Positions 56,701 through 64,000 of a stretch of DNA of 64,000 bases are shown here, piece after piece. Numbering within the stretch: the first letter of the stretch is position 1; each line of letters begins with the position of its first letter. The notes beneath the pieces were generated by a model. It was not told the DNA's origin and did not search any database. It saw only the letters and a program-made list of their open reading frames with translations. The position numbers and the translations under genes were made by a program. Origin of the DNA: Streptomyces sp. LUP30 (lineage in GTDB: Bacteria > Actinomycetota > Actinomycetes > Streptomycetales > Streptomycetaceae); NCBI RefSeq assembly GCF_001746365.1, contig NZ_MJAJ01000051.1, positions 1 to 64,000 on the forward strand, given 5' to 3'.

Positions 56701-59700
56701 TCGCCCTGGGCGGTACCGGCGGACTCCGCCGCCCGCAGGATCGCCGCCGCCCGCTCCGCGCTGAGTTCCAGCAGCGTCTCGGGGGTGAGCGCACCGGCCG
56801 CGCACAGGGCCACCAGCTCGCCGTAGCTGTGTCCTGCCGCCATGTCCGGCTGCACGCCGGCCGCGGTGAGCACGGCGTGCGCGGCGAGTCCCGCGACGCC
56901 GAGGGCGGGCTGCGCCACGCGGGTGTCGGTCAGCGCGGCCCGCTGCCTCTCGCGCACGGCGTCGTCGAAGGCGGCCGGCGGATACAGGGCGTCGGCGTGC
57001 GCGCGGCCGAGCTCCAGGTAAGGGCGCAGCTCGGGGAAGGCGACGAACAGGTCGGCGAGCATGCCGGTGCGCTGGCTGCCCTGACCGGGGAAGAGAAAGG
57101 CGACCTTGGCCTCGCGCGGACGGCCGGCGTCGTCCGCGCCGCCGGGAGCGGCCCGGTGGATCCCGCGGACCGGAGTGCGTTCGGCGGTGTCGGCGTGCTC
57201 GGCGTGTCCGGCGGGCTCGGCCGTGGCCCGGAGCAGCTTCTCCACCAGGTCGTCCACGTCCGTCGCCACGAGGGCGACCCGGGCCGGGTCCGTGCTCGCG
57301 TCCGACCGTCGGGCCGCGCTCAGCGCGAGGTCCCGAAGCCGCCATGGGCGGCCCGGCGCCCGAGCGGCCTTCAGCAGTTCCTGCATGGCACGGCGGGCCG
57401 AGGCCTCGTCCCGGCCGCGGAACACGAACAACTCGGCCGGCCAGACGTCGAGTCCTCGTACCGGCGGCACGCCGTCCGCGTAAGCGGCCAGCACCACGTG
57501 GAAGTTGGTGCCGCCGAAGCCGAACGCGCTGACCCCGGCGATCCGTTCGCTCGCCGGCGCCGCCCAGGGGCGGGCCTCGGCGTGGAAGGCGAAGGGGCTG
57601 GTGTCCGCCTCGTAGGCCGGGTTGGGCGTCTCGACGTGCAGGGTGGGCGGCCGGACGCCGGTGTGCAGGGCCAGCAGTGTCTTGATCAGTCCGGCGAGCC
57701 CGGCGGCGCACTTGGTGTGCCCGATCTGCGACTTGACCGAACCGAGCGCACAGCCGCCCGGTCCGGCCCCGGCCTCGGCGAACACCTCGCTGAGGATGCG
57801 CAATTCGGTGCGGTCGCCGACCACCGTGCCGGTGCCGTGCGCCTCGACCAGCCCGACGTCGGCCGGGGAGACGCCCGCGTTGCGGTAGGCGCGCTCGAGG
57901 GCCGAGCGCTGGCCCTCGGGCCGGGGCGCGGTCAGTCCGAGCGAGCGGCCGTCGCTGGAGGCGCCCAGGCCCTTGATGACGCCGTAGATGCGGTCGCCGT
58001 CCCGCTCGGCGTCCGCGAGCCGCTTCAGGACGACGCAGGCCACCCCCTCGCCGAGCGCGATGCCGTCCGCCGAGCTGTCGAAGGCGCGGGAGCGGCCGGT
58101 CGGGGACAGGGCGTGCACCGAGGAGAACAGGACGTAGTCGTTGATGCCGTTGTGCAGGTCGGCGCCGCCGCACAGGACCACGTCGGAGGTGCCGCCGACC
58201 AGTTCCTTGCAGGCGACGTCCACCGCGGCCAGCGACGAGGCGCAGGCCGCGTCGACGGTGTAGTTGGCGCCGCCGAGGTCGAGCCGGTTGGCGATCCGGC
58301 CCGAGATGACGTTCGCGAGCATGCCGGGGAAGGAGTCCTCGGTGAGCCGCGGGAGCTGGTCGTCCAGGCCCTCCGGGACGCGGCCGTGGTAGGAGGGCAG
58401 CACGGCACGCAGCGTGGCGGCGTTCGACAGGTCGCTGCCGGCTTCCGCACCGAACACCACGGAGGTGCGGGACCGGTCGAACTCCCGCCCCCCGTCGCCG
58501 TATCCGGCGTCCTCCAGGGCGCGCCGGGCGGCCTCCAGGGACAGCAGCTGCACCGGTTCGACGTGGCCGAGGGAGGCCGGCGGGATGCCGTAGCGCAGCG
58601 GGTCGAAGGGGATGCGGGGAAGGAACCCGCCCCACTTGGACGGGGTGGACTCGCCGTGGTGGACGGCCGGGTCCCAGCGCTCGGCCGGGACCTCGCCCAC
58701 CGCGTCCACGCCGCCGACGACGTTCGCCCAGAAGGCGGGCAGATCGGGGGCCTGCGGGAACATGCACGCCATGCCGACGACGGCGACGTCGAGGGGAGCG
58801 GGCGCGACCGGCTCCGCGGCCTCCCTCGCCGGGGCGGCCTCCGCCGCCCGCCGGGCGAGATGCCCGACGGCGCCCGTCGTCACGGAGTCGTGCAGGGCCG
58901 CGAGGGTGGTGGCGGCCGAGCGCAGCACGGCCACCTCGCCCGCCATGAACATCCCCTCGGCGAGCTGGCGTCGCTCGTCGACGGGGACGAGGGCGCCGTC
59001 GCCGTCCCGGGTCACGCCCTTGCTCGCCAGGCGCAACCGGCCGACGTTGAGCCGCTCCAGTTCCTCCCAGATCCGCCGGTCGGGCACGCCCTCGGCGCGC
59101 AGCCGGGCCTCCTGCTCGCGGAAACCCGCGGCGAACGGGCTGGGCACGCACCGTGTCGCGTGCCCCGGCGCCGACTCCAGCAGCGTGGTGGTCTCGGCGT
59201 CCATGACCTGTCGCCGGAACAGCGGCCGGATCGCCCCGCAGGCCACGGCCTCGTCGGTGAACAGGTACGCGGTGCCCATCAGCAGACCGACGGCCGCTCC
59301 CCGGGCGGTCAGCGGCGCGGCGAGCGCGGCGACCATCGCAGCCGACCGCTCGTCGTGTACTCCACCGGCGAAGAACACCTCGACGTCGTCGGCCGAGCGG
59401 CCCTCGAAGTAGTCCTCCAGGACGGCGAGTTGGGCCTCCCAGAGCGCGAAGCTGCCGCGCGGTCCGACGTGCCCGCCGCACTCCGAGCCCTCGAACACGA
59501 ACCTGCGCGCCCCGGCGTCCAGGAACTGGCGCAGCAACCCCGGGGAGGGCACGTGCAGAAAGGTGCGAATGCCGTCCTGCTCCAGCGCCCGGGCCTGGGA
59601 CGGCCGTCCGCCCGCGATGATCGCGTGCGTCGGCCGCATCTGCCGTACGGCCTCCAGCTGGGCCGCGCGCACGTCCTCCGGCGCGAAGCCGAGGACGCCC

Positions 59701-60824
59701 ACGCCCCAGGGCCGGCCGGCGGCCGCGTCCCGCGTCTCGGCCAGCATCGTCCGGGTCCGTGCGCCGTCCGCCAGCGCCAGCGCGAGGAAGGGCAGCGCGC
59801 CGTCCGCCGCCACCGCCGCGGCGAACGCGGCGCCGTCGCTCACCCTGGTCATCGGCCCTTGCGCGACGGGCAGCCGGGTGCCGAGTGCCCGGCTCATCGG
59901 CGAACCGGGCCGCAGCGCCCGGGCGGCCGAGTCGTCGTGGACGACGTCCAGCACCGCGTCCTGCAGCGCGCGAACCGTGCGCCGTACATCGCCCCATCGC
60001 TCGGCGAACCTGGCGGCGAGGAAGCCGTCCTGGCCCACCGGGAGCAACTGGGTGCGCGGGTCCCGCGCGCCGAGCATCGCCGCCACCTCCCGCGGCCCGG
60101 CGTCCGGGGCGAGCGGCGGGGCGTCCGGGCCCCGCCGCAGCAGGACACGGTGACCGGCCAGCACCACGGTCTCCGAGCCGTCGAGGGTGCGCAGCGCGGC
60201 GGCCGCCGGTTCGGGCAGCGACGACTCGGCGAGCAGCGCGAGCTGGCCGTCCAGGACGACCCCGGCCGCGCCGCCCGCCACCGCCGCGGCGGCCGTCCGG
60301 GGGCCGATGCCGCCGCACGCCCACACCGGCGCCGTCACCTCGGGCGCGGCGAGGAGCTGCTGGAGCAGGACGAAGGCGTTCAGCGCGCCGATGCGGCCGC
60401 CGCACTCGGCTCCGCGAGCGATCAGACCGTGTGCTCCGGCGCGTGACGCTTCCCGCGCGCCCGCCAGGTCGGTGACCTCGACCAGTACCCGGAAGCGCTC
60501 CGCGAGCCCGGCGATGTGCCAGGCGGCTCCGGCCGTCCCGGCGGCTGCGGTCGCCGCGTCGACGGCGAGGACCACGGTGTGGGGACCGTCCGGATCCAGG
60601 TCGGCGGGTGTGAGCCGGCAGTGCGCGTCGACCCGGACGCCGAACCCGCCCGGCGAGGCGCGCCGCAGCCGGGAGAGGGCCTCGCGCGATCTTCGGTCGC
60701 CGGGCCCGAGGTCCAGCACGCCGAGGCCGCCGGCCCGGCCGACCGCCAGGGCGAGCCCGGCGTCGGGCTCGCCGAACGGAGTGATGCCGATGATCATGTC
60801 CTCGGAACGCACAGCGGACGTCAT
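53787..60824 (-). CDS. PKS1: type I PKS, ER-ER-KS-AT-ACP-KR
   Basis: A 2345-residue synthase. Two tandem FMN-type barrels of the PfaD/nitronate-monooxygenase class open the protein (~1-300 and ~305-640; the second has LPVAQGPMTRVSDG at ~315 and EGSECGGHVGPRG at ~445). KS (~678-1110) has VDAACASS (~860), EAHGTGTVVGD and GHTKCAAG. AT (~1240-1530) has FPGQGSQ and GHSYGE (~1331). A PUFA-type ACP with DLSIDSIKRAEI (Ser ~1770) follows, then a KR with GGARGITAQ (~2075) and YAAAND. The ATG at 60824 has CGGAG 5 bases upstream; an in-frame ATG at 60911 is less likely. It leads the operon. Confidence 0.93.
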   Translation of the reverse strand: MTSAVRSEDMIIGITPFGEPDAGLALAVGRAGGLGVLDLGPGDRRSREALSRLRRASPGGFGVRVDAHCRLTPADLDPDGPHTVVLAVDAATAAAGTAGAAWHIAGLAERFRVLVEVTDLAGAREASRAGAHGLIARGAECGGRIGALNAFVLLQQLLAAPEVTAPVWACGGIGPRTAAAAVAGGAAGVVLDGQLALLAESSLPEPAAAALRTLDGSETVVLAGHRVLLRRGPDAPPLAPDAGPREVAAMLGARDPRTQLLPVGQDGFLAARFAERWGDVRRTVRALQDAVLDVVHDDSAARALRPGSPMSRALGTRLPVAQGPMTRVSDGAAFAAAVAADGALPFLALALADGARTRTMLAETRDAAAGRPWGVGVLGFAPEDVRAAQLEAVRQMRPTHAIIAGGRPSQARALEQDGIRTFLHVPSPGLLRQFLDAGARRFVFEGSECGGHVGPRGSFALWEAQLAVLEDYFEGRSADDVEVFFAGGVHDERSAAMVAALAAPLTARGAAVGLLMGTAYLFTDEAVACGAIRPLFRRQVMDAETTTLLESAPGHATRCVPSPFAAGFREQEARLRAEGVPDRRIWEELERLNVGRLRLASKGVTRDGDGALVPVDERRQLAEGMFMAGEVAVLRSAATTLAALHDSVTTGAVGHLARRAAEAAPAREAAEPVAPAPLDVAVVGMACMFPQAPDLPAFWANVVGGVDAVGEVPAERWDPAVHHGESTPSKWGGFLPRIPFDPLRYGIPPASLGHVEPVQLLSLEAARRALEDAGYGDGGREFDRSRTSVVFGAEAGSDLSNAATLRAVLPSYHGRVPEGLDDQLPRLTEDSFPGMLANVISGRIANRLDLGGANYTVDAACASSLAAVDVACKELVGGTSDVVLCGGADLHNGINDYVLFSSVHALSPTGRSRAFDSSADGIALGEGVACVVLKRLADAERDGDRIYGVIKGLGASSDGRSLGLTAPRPEGQRSALERAYRNAGVSPADVGLVEAHGTGTVVGDRTELRILSEVFAEAGAGPGGCALGSVKSQIGHTKCAAGLAGLIKTLLALHTGVRPPTLHVETPNPAYEADTSPFAFHAEARPWAAPASERIAGVSAFGFGGTNFHVVLAAYADGVPPVRGLDVWPAELFVFRGRDEASARRAMQELLKAARAPGRPWRLRDLALSAARRSDASTDPARVALVATDVDDLVEKLLRATAEPAGHAEHADTAERTPVRGIHRAAPGGADDAGRPREAKVAFLFPGQGSQRTGMLADLFVAFPELRPYLELGRAHADALYPPAAFDDAVRERQRAALTDTRVAQPALGVAGLAAHAVLTAAGVQPDMAAGHSYGELVALCAAGALTPETLLELSAERAAAILRAAESAGTAQGDESGGADPGTMAAVSAGAEEVARALRTAGAPDGVVVANRNAPGQTVISGPTDAVAEAVRLLRAAGHGAKRIPVACAFHSPLVAGAADEFAEALAARPVHAPEFPVWSNRTAAPYPADADAVRAGLAAQIGAPVAFVEQIEAMYDAGARVFVEAGPGSVLTRLTGQILGDRPHTTVACEPRPDSGLRGWLDALAELAVAGLPVRAGWLLRGRDAVDALRATAPKRPGWTVDGHLVRTADGALLPGALAPARRVVDPIERTAATVTTNPPHGVPSDRDALVSEFLRTSREMIAAQRDVLLTYFGADPGARLAPPPAPAAPRLIQAVPQLPAAEAESTAPTRASAPTNHVGGPDDGDPVVEPSGAVDVQQVVLEIISERTGYPVDMIEPDLDLEADLSIDSIKRAEIAGELARRLGAGADADLAALDDDALEELAKARTAAAVTGWLTARLGGPAEQAAAPTEPAAPPTLQPGPKPGPGPDAVTGEAPGRRLLRPVLLDERPDAPVDPSAAFTGARWIVLGDAPEAAARLASHGADVDVRPRDHVLTEADGPVDGVLWLGALADADDSPVLPDAFPVLKAALAHGPRRLLAVRRADGEAPDPRTAGLRGLFRTVAHEYPQTVARVVELSDVSPSAVADAVVAEAVAPDRTPVVLRTAAGRHGFELVAAPLGALGDTGAGPAGEGAAEAAALGLDRDSVVLLAGGARGITAQFAAALARAARCRLELLGRTPAPDGPEAADTASAGTPAELRAVLAARGGLRPAEINRAAELLLAQREIAATLAELTALGSRARYRSVDFREPDAVLQAVKEIHAEHGRLDGVVHAAGVIEDRLIAEKSAESFRRVYGTKATGAHALLTALEELPEAPAFTVLFGSVSAVVGNRGQVDYAAANDALETLGAAFAARTGRRAVTVHWGPWAPSAEHAGMVGAELAREYARRGIRLIDPEEGTAALLRELAWGEESATAVVYTASGW

Positions 60825-60952
60825 GATTCTCCGAATCAAGGGTGAGACTGCACGGTGGGGGGTTCGGGACAGCAAAGGCGGCTCACCGGATTCCGGCGGG
60901 GAGAGGTCCACCGCGGAACGCCGTTCTGTAGCGCGTGCTCGAAACGCGTTGA

Positions 60953-61016
60953 AAGGTAGTGGCCTTGTTACTCACTGGTCAACGTTCGAACGATCGGCCG
61001 GTAACCGGCCGCATCG
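60953..61016 (-). promoter_or_regulatory. PKS operon promoter with nested palindromes
   Basis: On the minus strand TTGACC (complement of 60977-60982) and TACCTT (complement of 60953-60958) are spaced by 18 bases, giving a start ~120 bases before the PKS1 ATG. Directly upstream are a 10-bp palindrome CGTTCGAACG (60983-60992) and CGGCCGG-taa-CCGGCCG (60995-61011). Both touch or flank the -35. Confidence 0.55.
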
Positions 61017-61474
61017 ATTCGGTCAGCCGCGCGTGAAGGGCCAGGGGGGAGGAAAACGGATCAATTCCGGTTCGCCGTGGCCGGGTTCACCTCCGACTCA
61101 CCTCCCGGAAACATGAATGACCGTCAGAAATGCGTTCCTTTGGACCGCATGTCCCCGAACGAACGCCTGTTCCCGGCGCCGATCCGGTGGCCGGGAAAAA
61201 TCTGCGTGTCGTCCCCGGAGTGACCGGAAGGGCCCCTGCCCGTTCCGGCGCGCGCCGCTCACCCACCGGGACGGGTCTTGACTCGGGCCGGGCGGCCGCC
61301 AAGACTGCGATGACTGCGCGGTCAGGCCGGTCCTCGGGAGGTCGTCGACCGGTTTGACCGCGCGGCCACGGCGCAGGGGCGGCGCTCCTCCGTACGGGTT
61401 CTGTCCGGTCCCGGGGCGCCGGTGTCCGAGTGTCAGCGCCCGGACCGTTGTGACCATCAGCCCATAGTGCGCGT
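61017..61474. other. Rest of the PKS/serine-hydrolase divergent region
   Basis: About 460 bases with no convincing gene. CATAGT (61463-61468) lies 6 bases before the ATG at 61475 and suggests a leaderless start for the next gene. Confidence 0.55.
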
Positions 61475-62671
61475 ATGACGCGTACCCGTACGGCGCTGCT
61501 GTGCGCCGCCGCTCTCCTCGCCTCGACCCTCCAGACGGCGGTCGCGGCCGCCGGCCCCGACCGTCCCGACCGGGCCTGCACCGCCACCCGCAGCCCCGAC
61601 GGCCAGGCGCGCAAGGTCCTCGACATCGTCCGCCGGGCCAAGAAGGAACTCGATCTCAAGGCCGCCCTCGTCAAGGTCACGGTCGACGGGCGCGAGCTCG
61701 TGACGGGGGCCGTCGGCGAGTCCATGACGGACGTCCCCGCGACCCCCGCCATGCACTTCCGGACCGGCTCGGTCGCCATCGCCTTCATGGGCACGGTGCT
61801 GCTCCAGCTCGTCGAGGAGCGCAAGGTGGACCTCGACGCCCCGGTCTCCCGCTGGCTGCCCGACCTGCCGCACGGCGACGAGATCACCCTGCGCATGCTC
61901 GGCGACTCCACCTCGGGCCTGCACGACTACGTCTCGGACCCGGTCTTCCTGAAGAAGCTGTACGCCAACCCGTGGCAGCACTGGACCCCGAAGGAGCTCG
62001 TCGGGATCTCCCTCAGCCACCCCCTCTGGTACAAGCCGGGGACGAACTGGAGCTACTCGCACGCCAACTTCGTCCTGCTCGGCCGCGTTCTGGAGAAGAT
62101 CTCCGGGACCCCGCTCGCGCACCTCCTGCGGCAGCGCGTCCTGCGCCCCCTGGACCTGCGCAACACCCGCAGCAACGACACCGCGGAGATCCCGCAGCCG
62201 GTGCTGCACGCCTACGACGAGGAACGCGGCACCTACGAGGAGTCGACGTACTTCAACCCCTCCTGGACCACCGCCCCGGGGGCCGTCATCACGCAGGACA
62301 TCTGTGACCTGGCCCGCTCCGGGCAGGGCGTCGGCTCGGGCGAGCTGCTCTCGAAGAGCTCCTTCCGCACGCAGCTGAACCCGGGGACGGTCGGTCTCGG
62401 CCACCCCACCGCCACCTGCCCCGCGTCGGTGTGCCTGCCCATGACGAAGAACTTCCACTTCGGCGTGGGCGTCCTCGTCAAGAACGGCTGGGTGCTGCAG
62501 AACCCGTCCTTCTTCGGCTACGCGGCCGTGATGGCGTACGAGCCGCACAAACGGCTGTCCATCGCGGTGTCCACGACGGTGGGCCCGAACGCGCCCGGCG
62601 GCAACAACTCGCAGGTGATCACCGAGCGGATCGCCAAGTTGCTGGACCCGCAGCACCCGCTCGTGGGCTGA
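61475..62671 (+). CDS. Exported penicillin-binding-like protein with degenerate active site
   Basis: A 398-residue protein of the serine beta-lactamase/D-Ala-D-Ala carboxypeptidase fold with a signal peptide of ~25 residues. The nucleophile motif that should read SxxK reads SVAI (RTGSVAIAFMG), so the general-base Lys is gone. The second motif reads YSHAN instead of YSNTN, and the HxG motif is replaced by FFGYAAVMA. Fold-level segments (VDLDAPVSRWLPDLP, WYKPGTNWSYSHANFVLLGR) are kept. Hydrolysis is unlikely; a binding or structural role, or an altered mechanism, is more plausible. Confidence 0.88.
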   Translation: MTRTRTALLCAAALLASTLQTAVAAAGPDRPDRACTATRSPDGQARKVLDIVRRAKKELDLKAALVKVTVDGRELVTGAVGESMTDVPATPAMHFRTGSVAIAFMGTVLLQLVEERKVDLDAPVSRWLPDLPHGDEITLRMLGDSTSGLHDYVSDPVFLKKLYANPWQHWTPKELVGISLSHPLWYKPGTNWSYSHANFVLLGRVLEKISGTPLAHLLRQRVLRPLDLRNTRSNDTAEIPQPVLHAYDEERGTYEESTYFNPSWTTAPGAVITQDICDLARSGQGVGSGELLSKSSFRTQLNPGTVGLGHPTATCPASVCLPMTKNFHFGVGVLVKNGWVLQNPSFFGYAAVMAYEPHKRLSIAVSTTVGPNAPGGNNSQVITERIAKLLDPQHPLVG

Positions 62672-62681
62672 CCGCGCTCGC

Positions 62682-63260
62682 TCAGCGCCCGGCGCGCACC
62701 CCGTCCAGGGCGATGGCCAGGACGCGGTCGCGCTGGGCGTCGTCCGTGAAAGAGGTCGCCGTGACCCCGGCGACCAGGCGCAGCAGGTCGCCGAAGTCCA
62801 TGTCCTCGCGCGCCACCCCGGCCTGCTGGGCCCGCTCGAACAGCGGGCCGCAGGCCCCGTACATCGACTCGCGACAGGCCTGGAAGATCTCCGACTCGCC
62901 CTCCAGCGCCTCGCGCACCGCCCGCTTGGTGACCATGTAGCCGGCGAACCGGTGCACCCAGGCGGTGAGCGCCTCCCACGGCTCCAGACCGGCGAGCTCC
63001 CCGGCCGAGCGGCACAGCGCGTTGACCTCGTCCGCGTAGACGCTCTCGAAGAGCGCCCGGCGGGTCGGGAAGTTCCGGTACAGGGTGCCGATGCCGACCT
63101 CCGCCCGTCGGGCGATGTCCTCCAGGGAGGCGTCCGACCCGTGCTCGGCGAACGCCTCGCGTGCGGCGGCGAGCAGCGCGTCGTAGTTGCGGGCCGCGTC
63201 CCTGCGGGCGGGGCGCTGGGCCGCGACGATCTCGCTGACGGGGAACTGCTGGGCCGGCAT
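62682..63260 (-). CDS. TetR family regulator of the MFS exporter
   Basis: A 192-residue TetR repressor. The HTH is ASLEDIARRAEVGIGTLYRN (~residues 44-63), and the C-terminal helical domain is of the TetR_C/SBR type. It diverges from the MFS gene, with two palindromes in the 133-base gap, so it likely represses both itself and the exporter until a ligand binds. Confidence 0.92.
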   Translation of the reverse strand: MPAQQFPVSEIVAAQRPARRDAARNYDALLAAAREAFAEHGSDASLEDIARRAEVGIGTLYRNFPTRRALFESVYADEVNALCRSAGELAGLEPWEALTAWVHRFAGYMVTKRAVREALEGESEIFQACRESMYGACGPLFERAQQAGVAREDMDFGDLLRLVAGVTATSFTDDAQRDRVLAIALDGVRAGR

Positions 63261-63287
63261 GCGCTGCCTCCTGGGCGACTCGGTTGA

Positions 63288-63328
63288 AACGGAGGGATGC
63301 CTCCGTTATGGTGGAGGGGTGCCTCCAC
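63288..63328. promoter_or_regulatory. Two tandem palindromic TetR operators
   Basis: Site 1 is AACGGAGG-GATG-CCTCCGTT (63288-63307, 8-bp arms); site 2 is GTGGAGG-GGTG-CCTCCAC (63311-63328, 7-bp arms). The centres are 22 bp apart, two helical turns, so two dimers can bind on one face. Confidence 0.75.
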
Positions 63329-63393
63329 TTTAGCAGTCCGAGGCCCCCTTCTCGTCTTCTCCTCTTTCCGAGAGTCCCTCTGAGAGGCTTCTC

Positions 63394-64000
63394 ATGCCCC
63401 GCACGTCCACGCGCCTCACCTTCGCCGTGCTGGCGACCGGTGCCGGTGTGTTCTCCATGCTCCAGTCGCTGATAGCGCCGGCCCTGCCGACCGTCCAGCA
63501 CGCCCTGCACGCCTCGCAGTCCACCGCGACCTGGGTGATGACCGCGTATCTGCTGTCCGCGTCCGTCTTCACCCCGATCCTCGGCCGGGTCGGCGACCTC
63601 GTCGGCAAGAAGCGCACCCTCGTCGGGGTGCTGCTCGCCGTCCTGGCCGGTTGTCTGCTCGCCGCGCTCGCGCCCGGCATCGGCGTCCTGATCGTCGCCC
63701 GGGTGATCCAGGGTGTCGGCGGCGCCCTGTTCCCCCTCTCCTTCGGCATCATCCGGGACGAGTTCGCCCCGTCCCAGGTGCCCGGGAGCATCAGCAACCT
63801 GTCCGCCGTCATCGCCGCGGGCGGCGGTGTCGGCATGGTCGCGGCCGGACCGATCGTCTCCGCGCTCGACTACCGCTGGCTGTTCTGGATCCCCGTGGGC
63901 ATCGTCGCCGCCGCCACCCTGATCGCCCTGCGGTACGTGCCCGAGTCTCCCGACCGGGCGCAGGGCAGCGTCAGCTGGCTCGACGCCGTGCTGTTGTCGG
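63394..64000 (+). CDS. MFS transporter, DHA2 type, truncated by the window end
   Basis: The first 202 residues of a drug:H+ antiporter-like protein (EmrB/QacA family). TM1 begins FAVLATGAGVFSMLQS, the motif-A loop is GRVGDLVGKKRTLVG, and motif C-like GGVGMVAAGPIVSAL ends TM5. GAGAGG precedes the ATG. It is probably an exporter of a toxic compound controlled by the divergent TetR. Confidence 0.92.
   Translation, partial: MPRTSTRLTFAVLATGAGVFSMLQSLIAPALPTVQHALHASQSTATWVMTAYLLSASVFTPILGRVGDLVGKKRTLVGVLLAVLAGCLLAALAPGIGVLIVARVIQGVGGALFPLSFGIIRDEFAPSQVPGSISNLSAVIAAGGGVGMVAAGPIVSALDYRWLFWIPVGIVAAATLIALRYVPESPDRAQGSVSWLDAVLLS

Noticed and set aside
53790-60405. PKS2 frame staying open far upstream into PKS1
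   Set aside because: The extension is Arg/Gly-rich nonsense in a shifted frame of PKS1. The real start is next to the KS N-terminus at 53742 (or 53790).
53748-60446. Very long open frame on the plus strand opposite PKS1
   Set aside because: A high-GC shadow. It has no domain motifs, and the minus-strand PKS frame has clear active sites throughout.

Overview
The window is high-GC actinobacterial DNA, almost certainly from a Streptomyces chromosome. The evidence is strong third-position GC bias, GTG/TTG starts, many ATGA/GTGA-type gene overlaps, a conservon (cvn) operon, a WhiB-like regulator, leaderless promoters and many TetR, LacI, GntR and LysR regulators. It reads as chromosome-arm DNA carrying catabolism, regulation and specialised metabolism. 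From unverified memory, the tdh/kbl pair and the two-gene PKS resemble loci in one arm of S. coelicolor.

Layout. 0-4.3 kb: conservon cvnABCD (cvnA cut by the window edge) plus a GAF protein. 4.3-8.5 kb: a GPP34 protein, then threonine degradation (tdh, kbl) with a LysR regulator. 8.5-9.8 kb: decayed regulator and acetyltransferase genes, a YjbR protein and the first tRNA-Pro(GGG). 10-24.4 kb: MurJ-like flippase, ferredoxin-like and NUDIX proteins, a FluG-like amidohydrolase/glutamine-synthetase pair, methyltransferase, HAD phosphatase, M20 peptidase, a wbl-dps-DUF3140 operon, lipase, thiolase, TSUP transporter, CobF and a DUF309 protein. 24.5 kb: a second identical tRNA-Pro(GGG) inside a perfect 90-bp direct repeat, followed by about 1 kb of gene debris. 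25.7-29.4 kb: an aldo/keto reductase and a TetR/acyl-CoA dehydrogenase/SDR group for branched or short-chain acyl-CoA oxidation.

29.4-43.7 kb: a sugar or polyol uptake and catabolism region. It has a GntR regulator, an ABC transporter (lipoprotein, permease, single-domain ATPase), a TIM-barrel isomerase, two Gfo/Idh dehydrogenases, a phytanoyl-CoA-dioxygenase-like enzyme and two LacI regulators. A secreted serine hydrolase and a DUF4386 membrane protein lie inside it. The genes fit an inositol-like or rare-sugar pathway whose substrate the sequence does not reveal.

44.7-60.8 kb, minus strand: the most notable system, an apparent operon for an uncharacterised iterative polyketide or lipid. 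PKS1 has two tandem FMN-type enoyl-reductase (PfaD/nitronate monooxygenase-like) barrels, then KS-AT-ACP-KR. PKS2 has KS-AT-DH and a fused 4'-phosphopantetheinyl transferase. A free ACP, an alpha/beta hydrolase, a GT1-type glycosyltransferase and a zinc-ribbon methyltransferase follow with overlapping or near-touching ends. The domain set mixes PUFA-synthase and enediyne-PKS features and suggests a reduced or partly unsaturated chain that is glycosylated and methylated. 61-64 kb: a penicillin-binding-like protein lacking its catalytic residues, then a TetR regulator divergent from an MFS exporter, with two strong palindromic operators between them.
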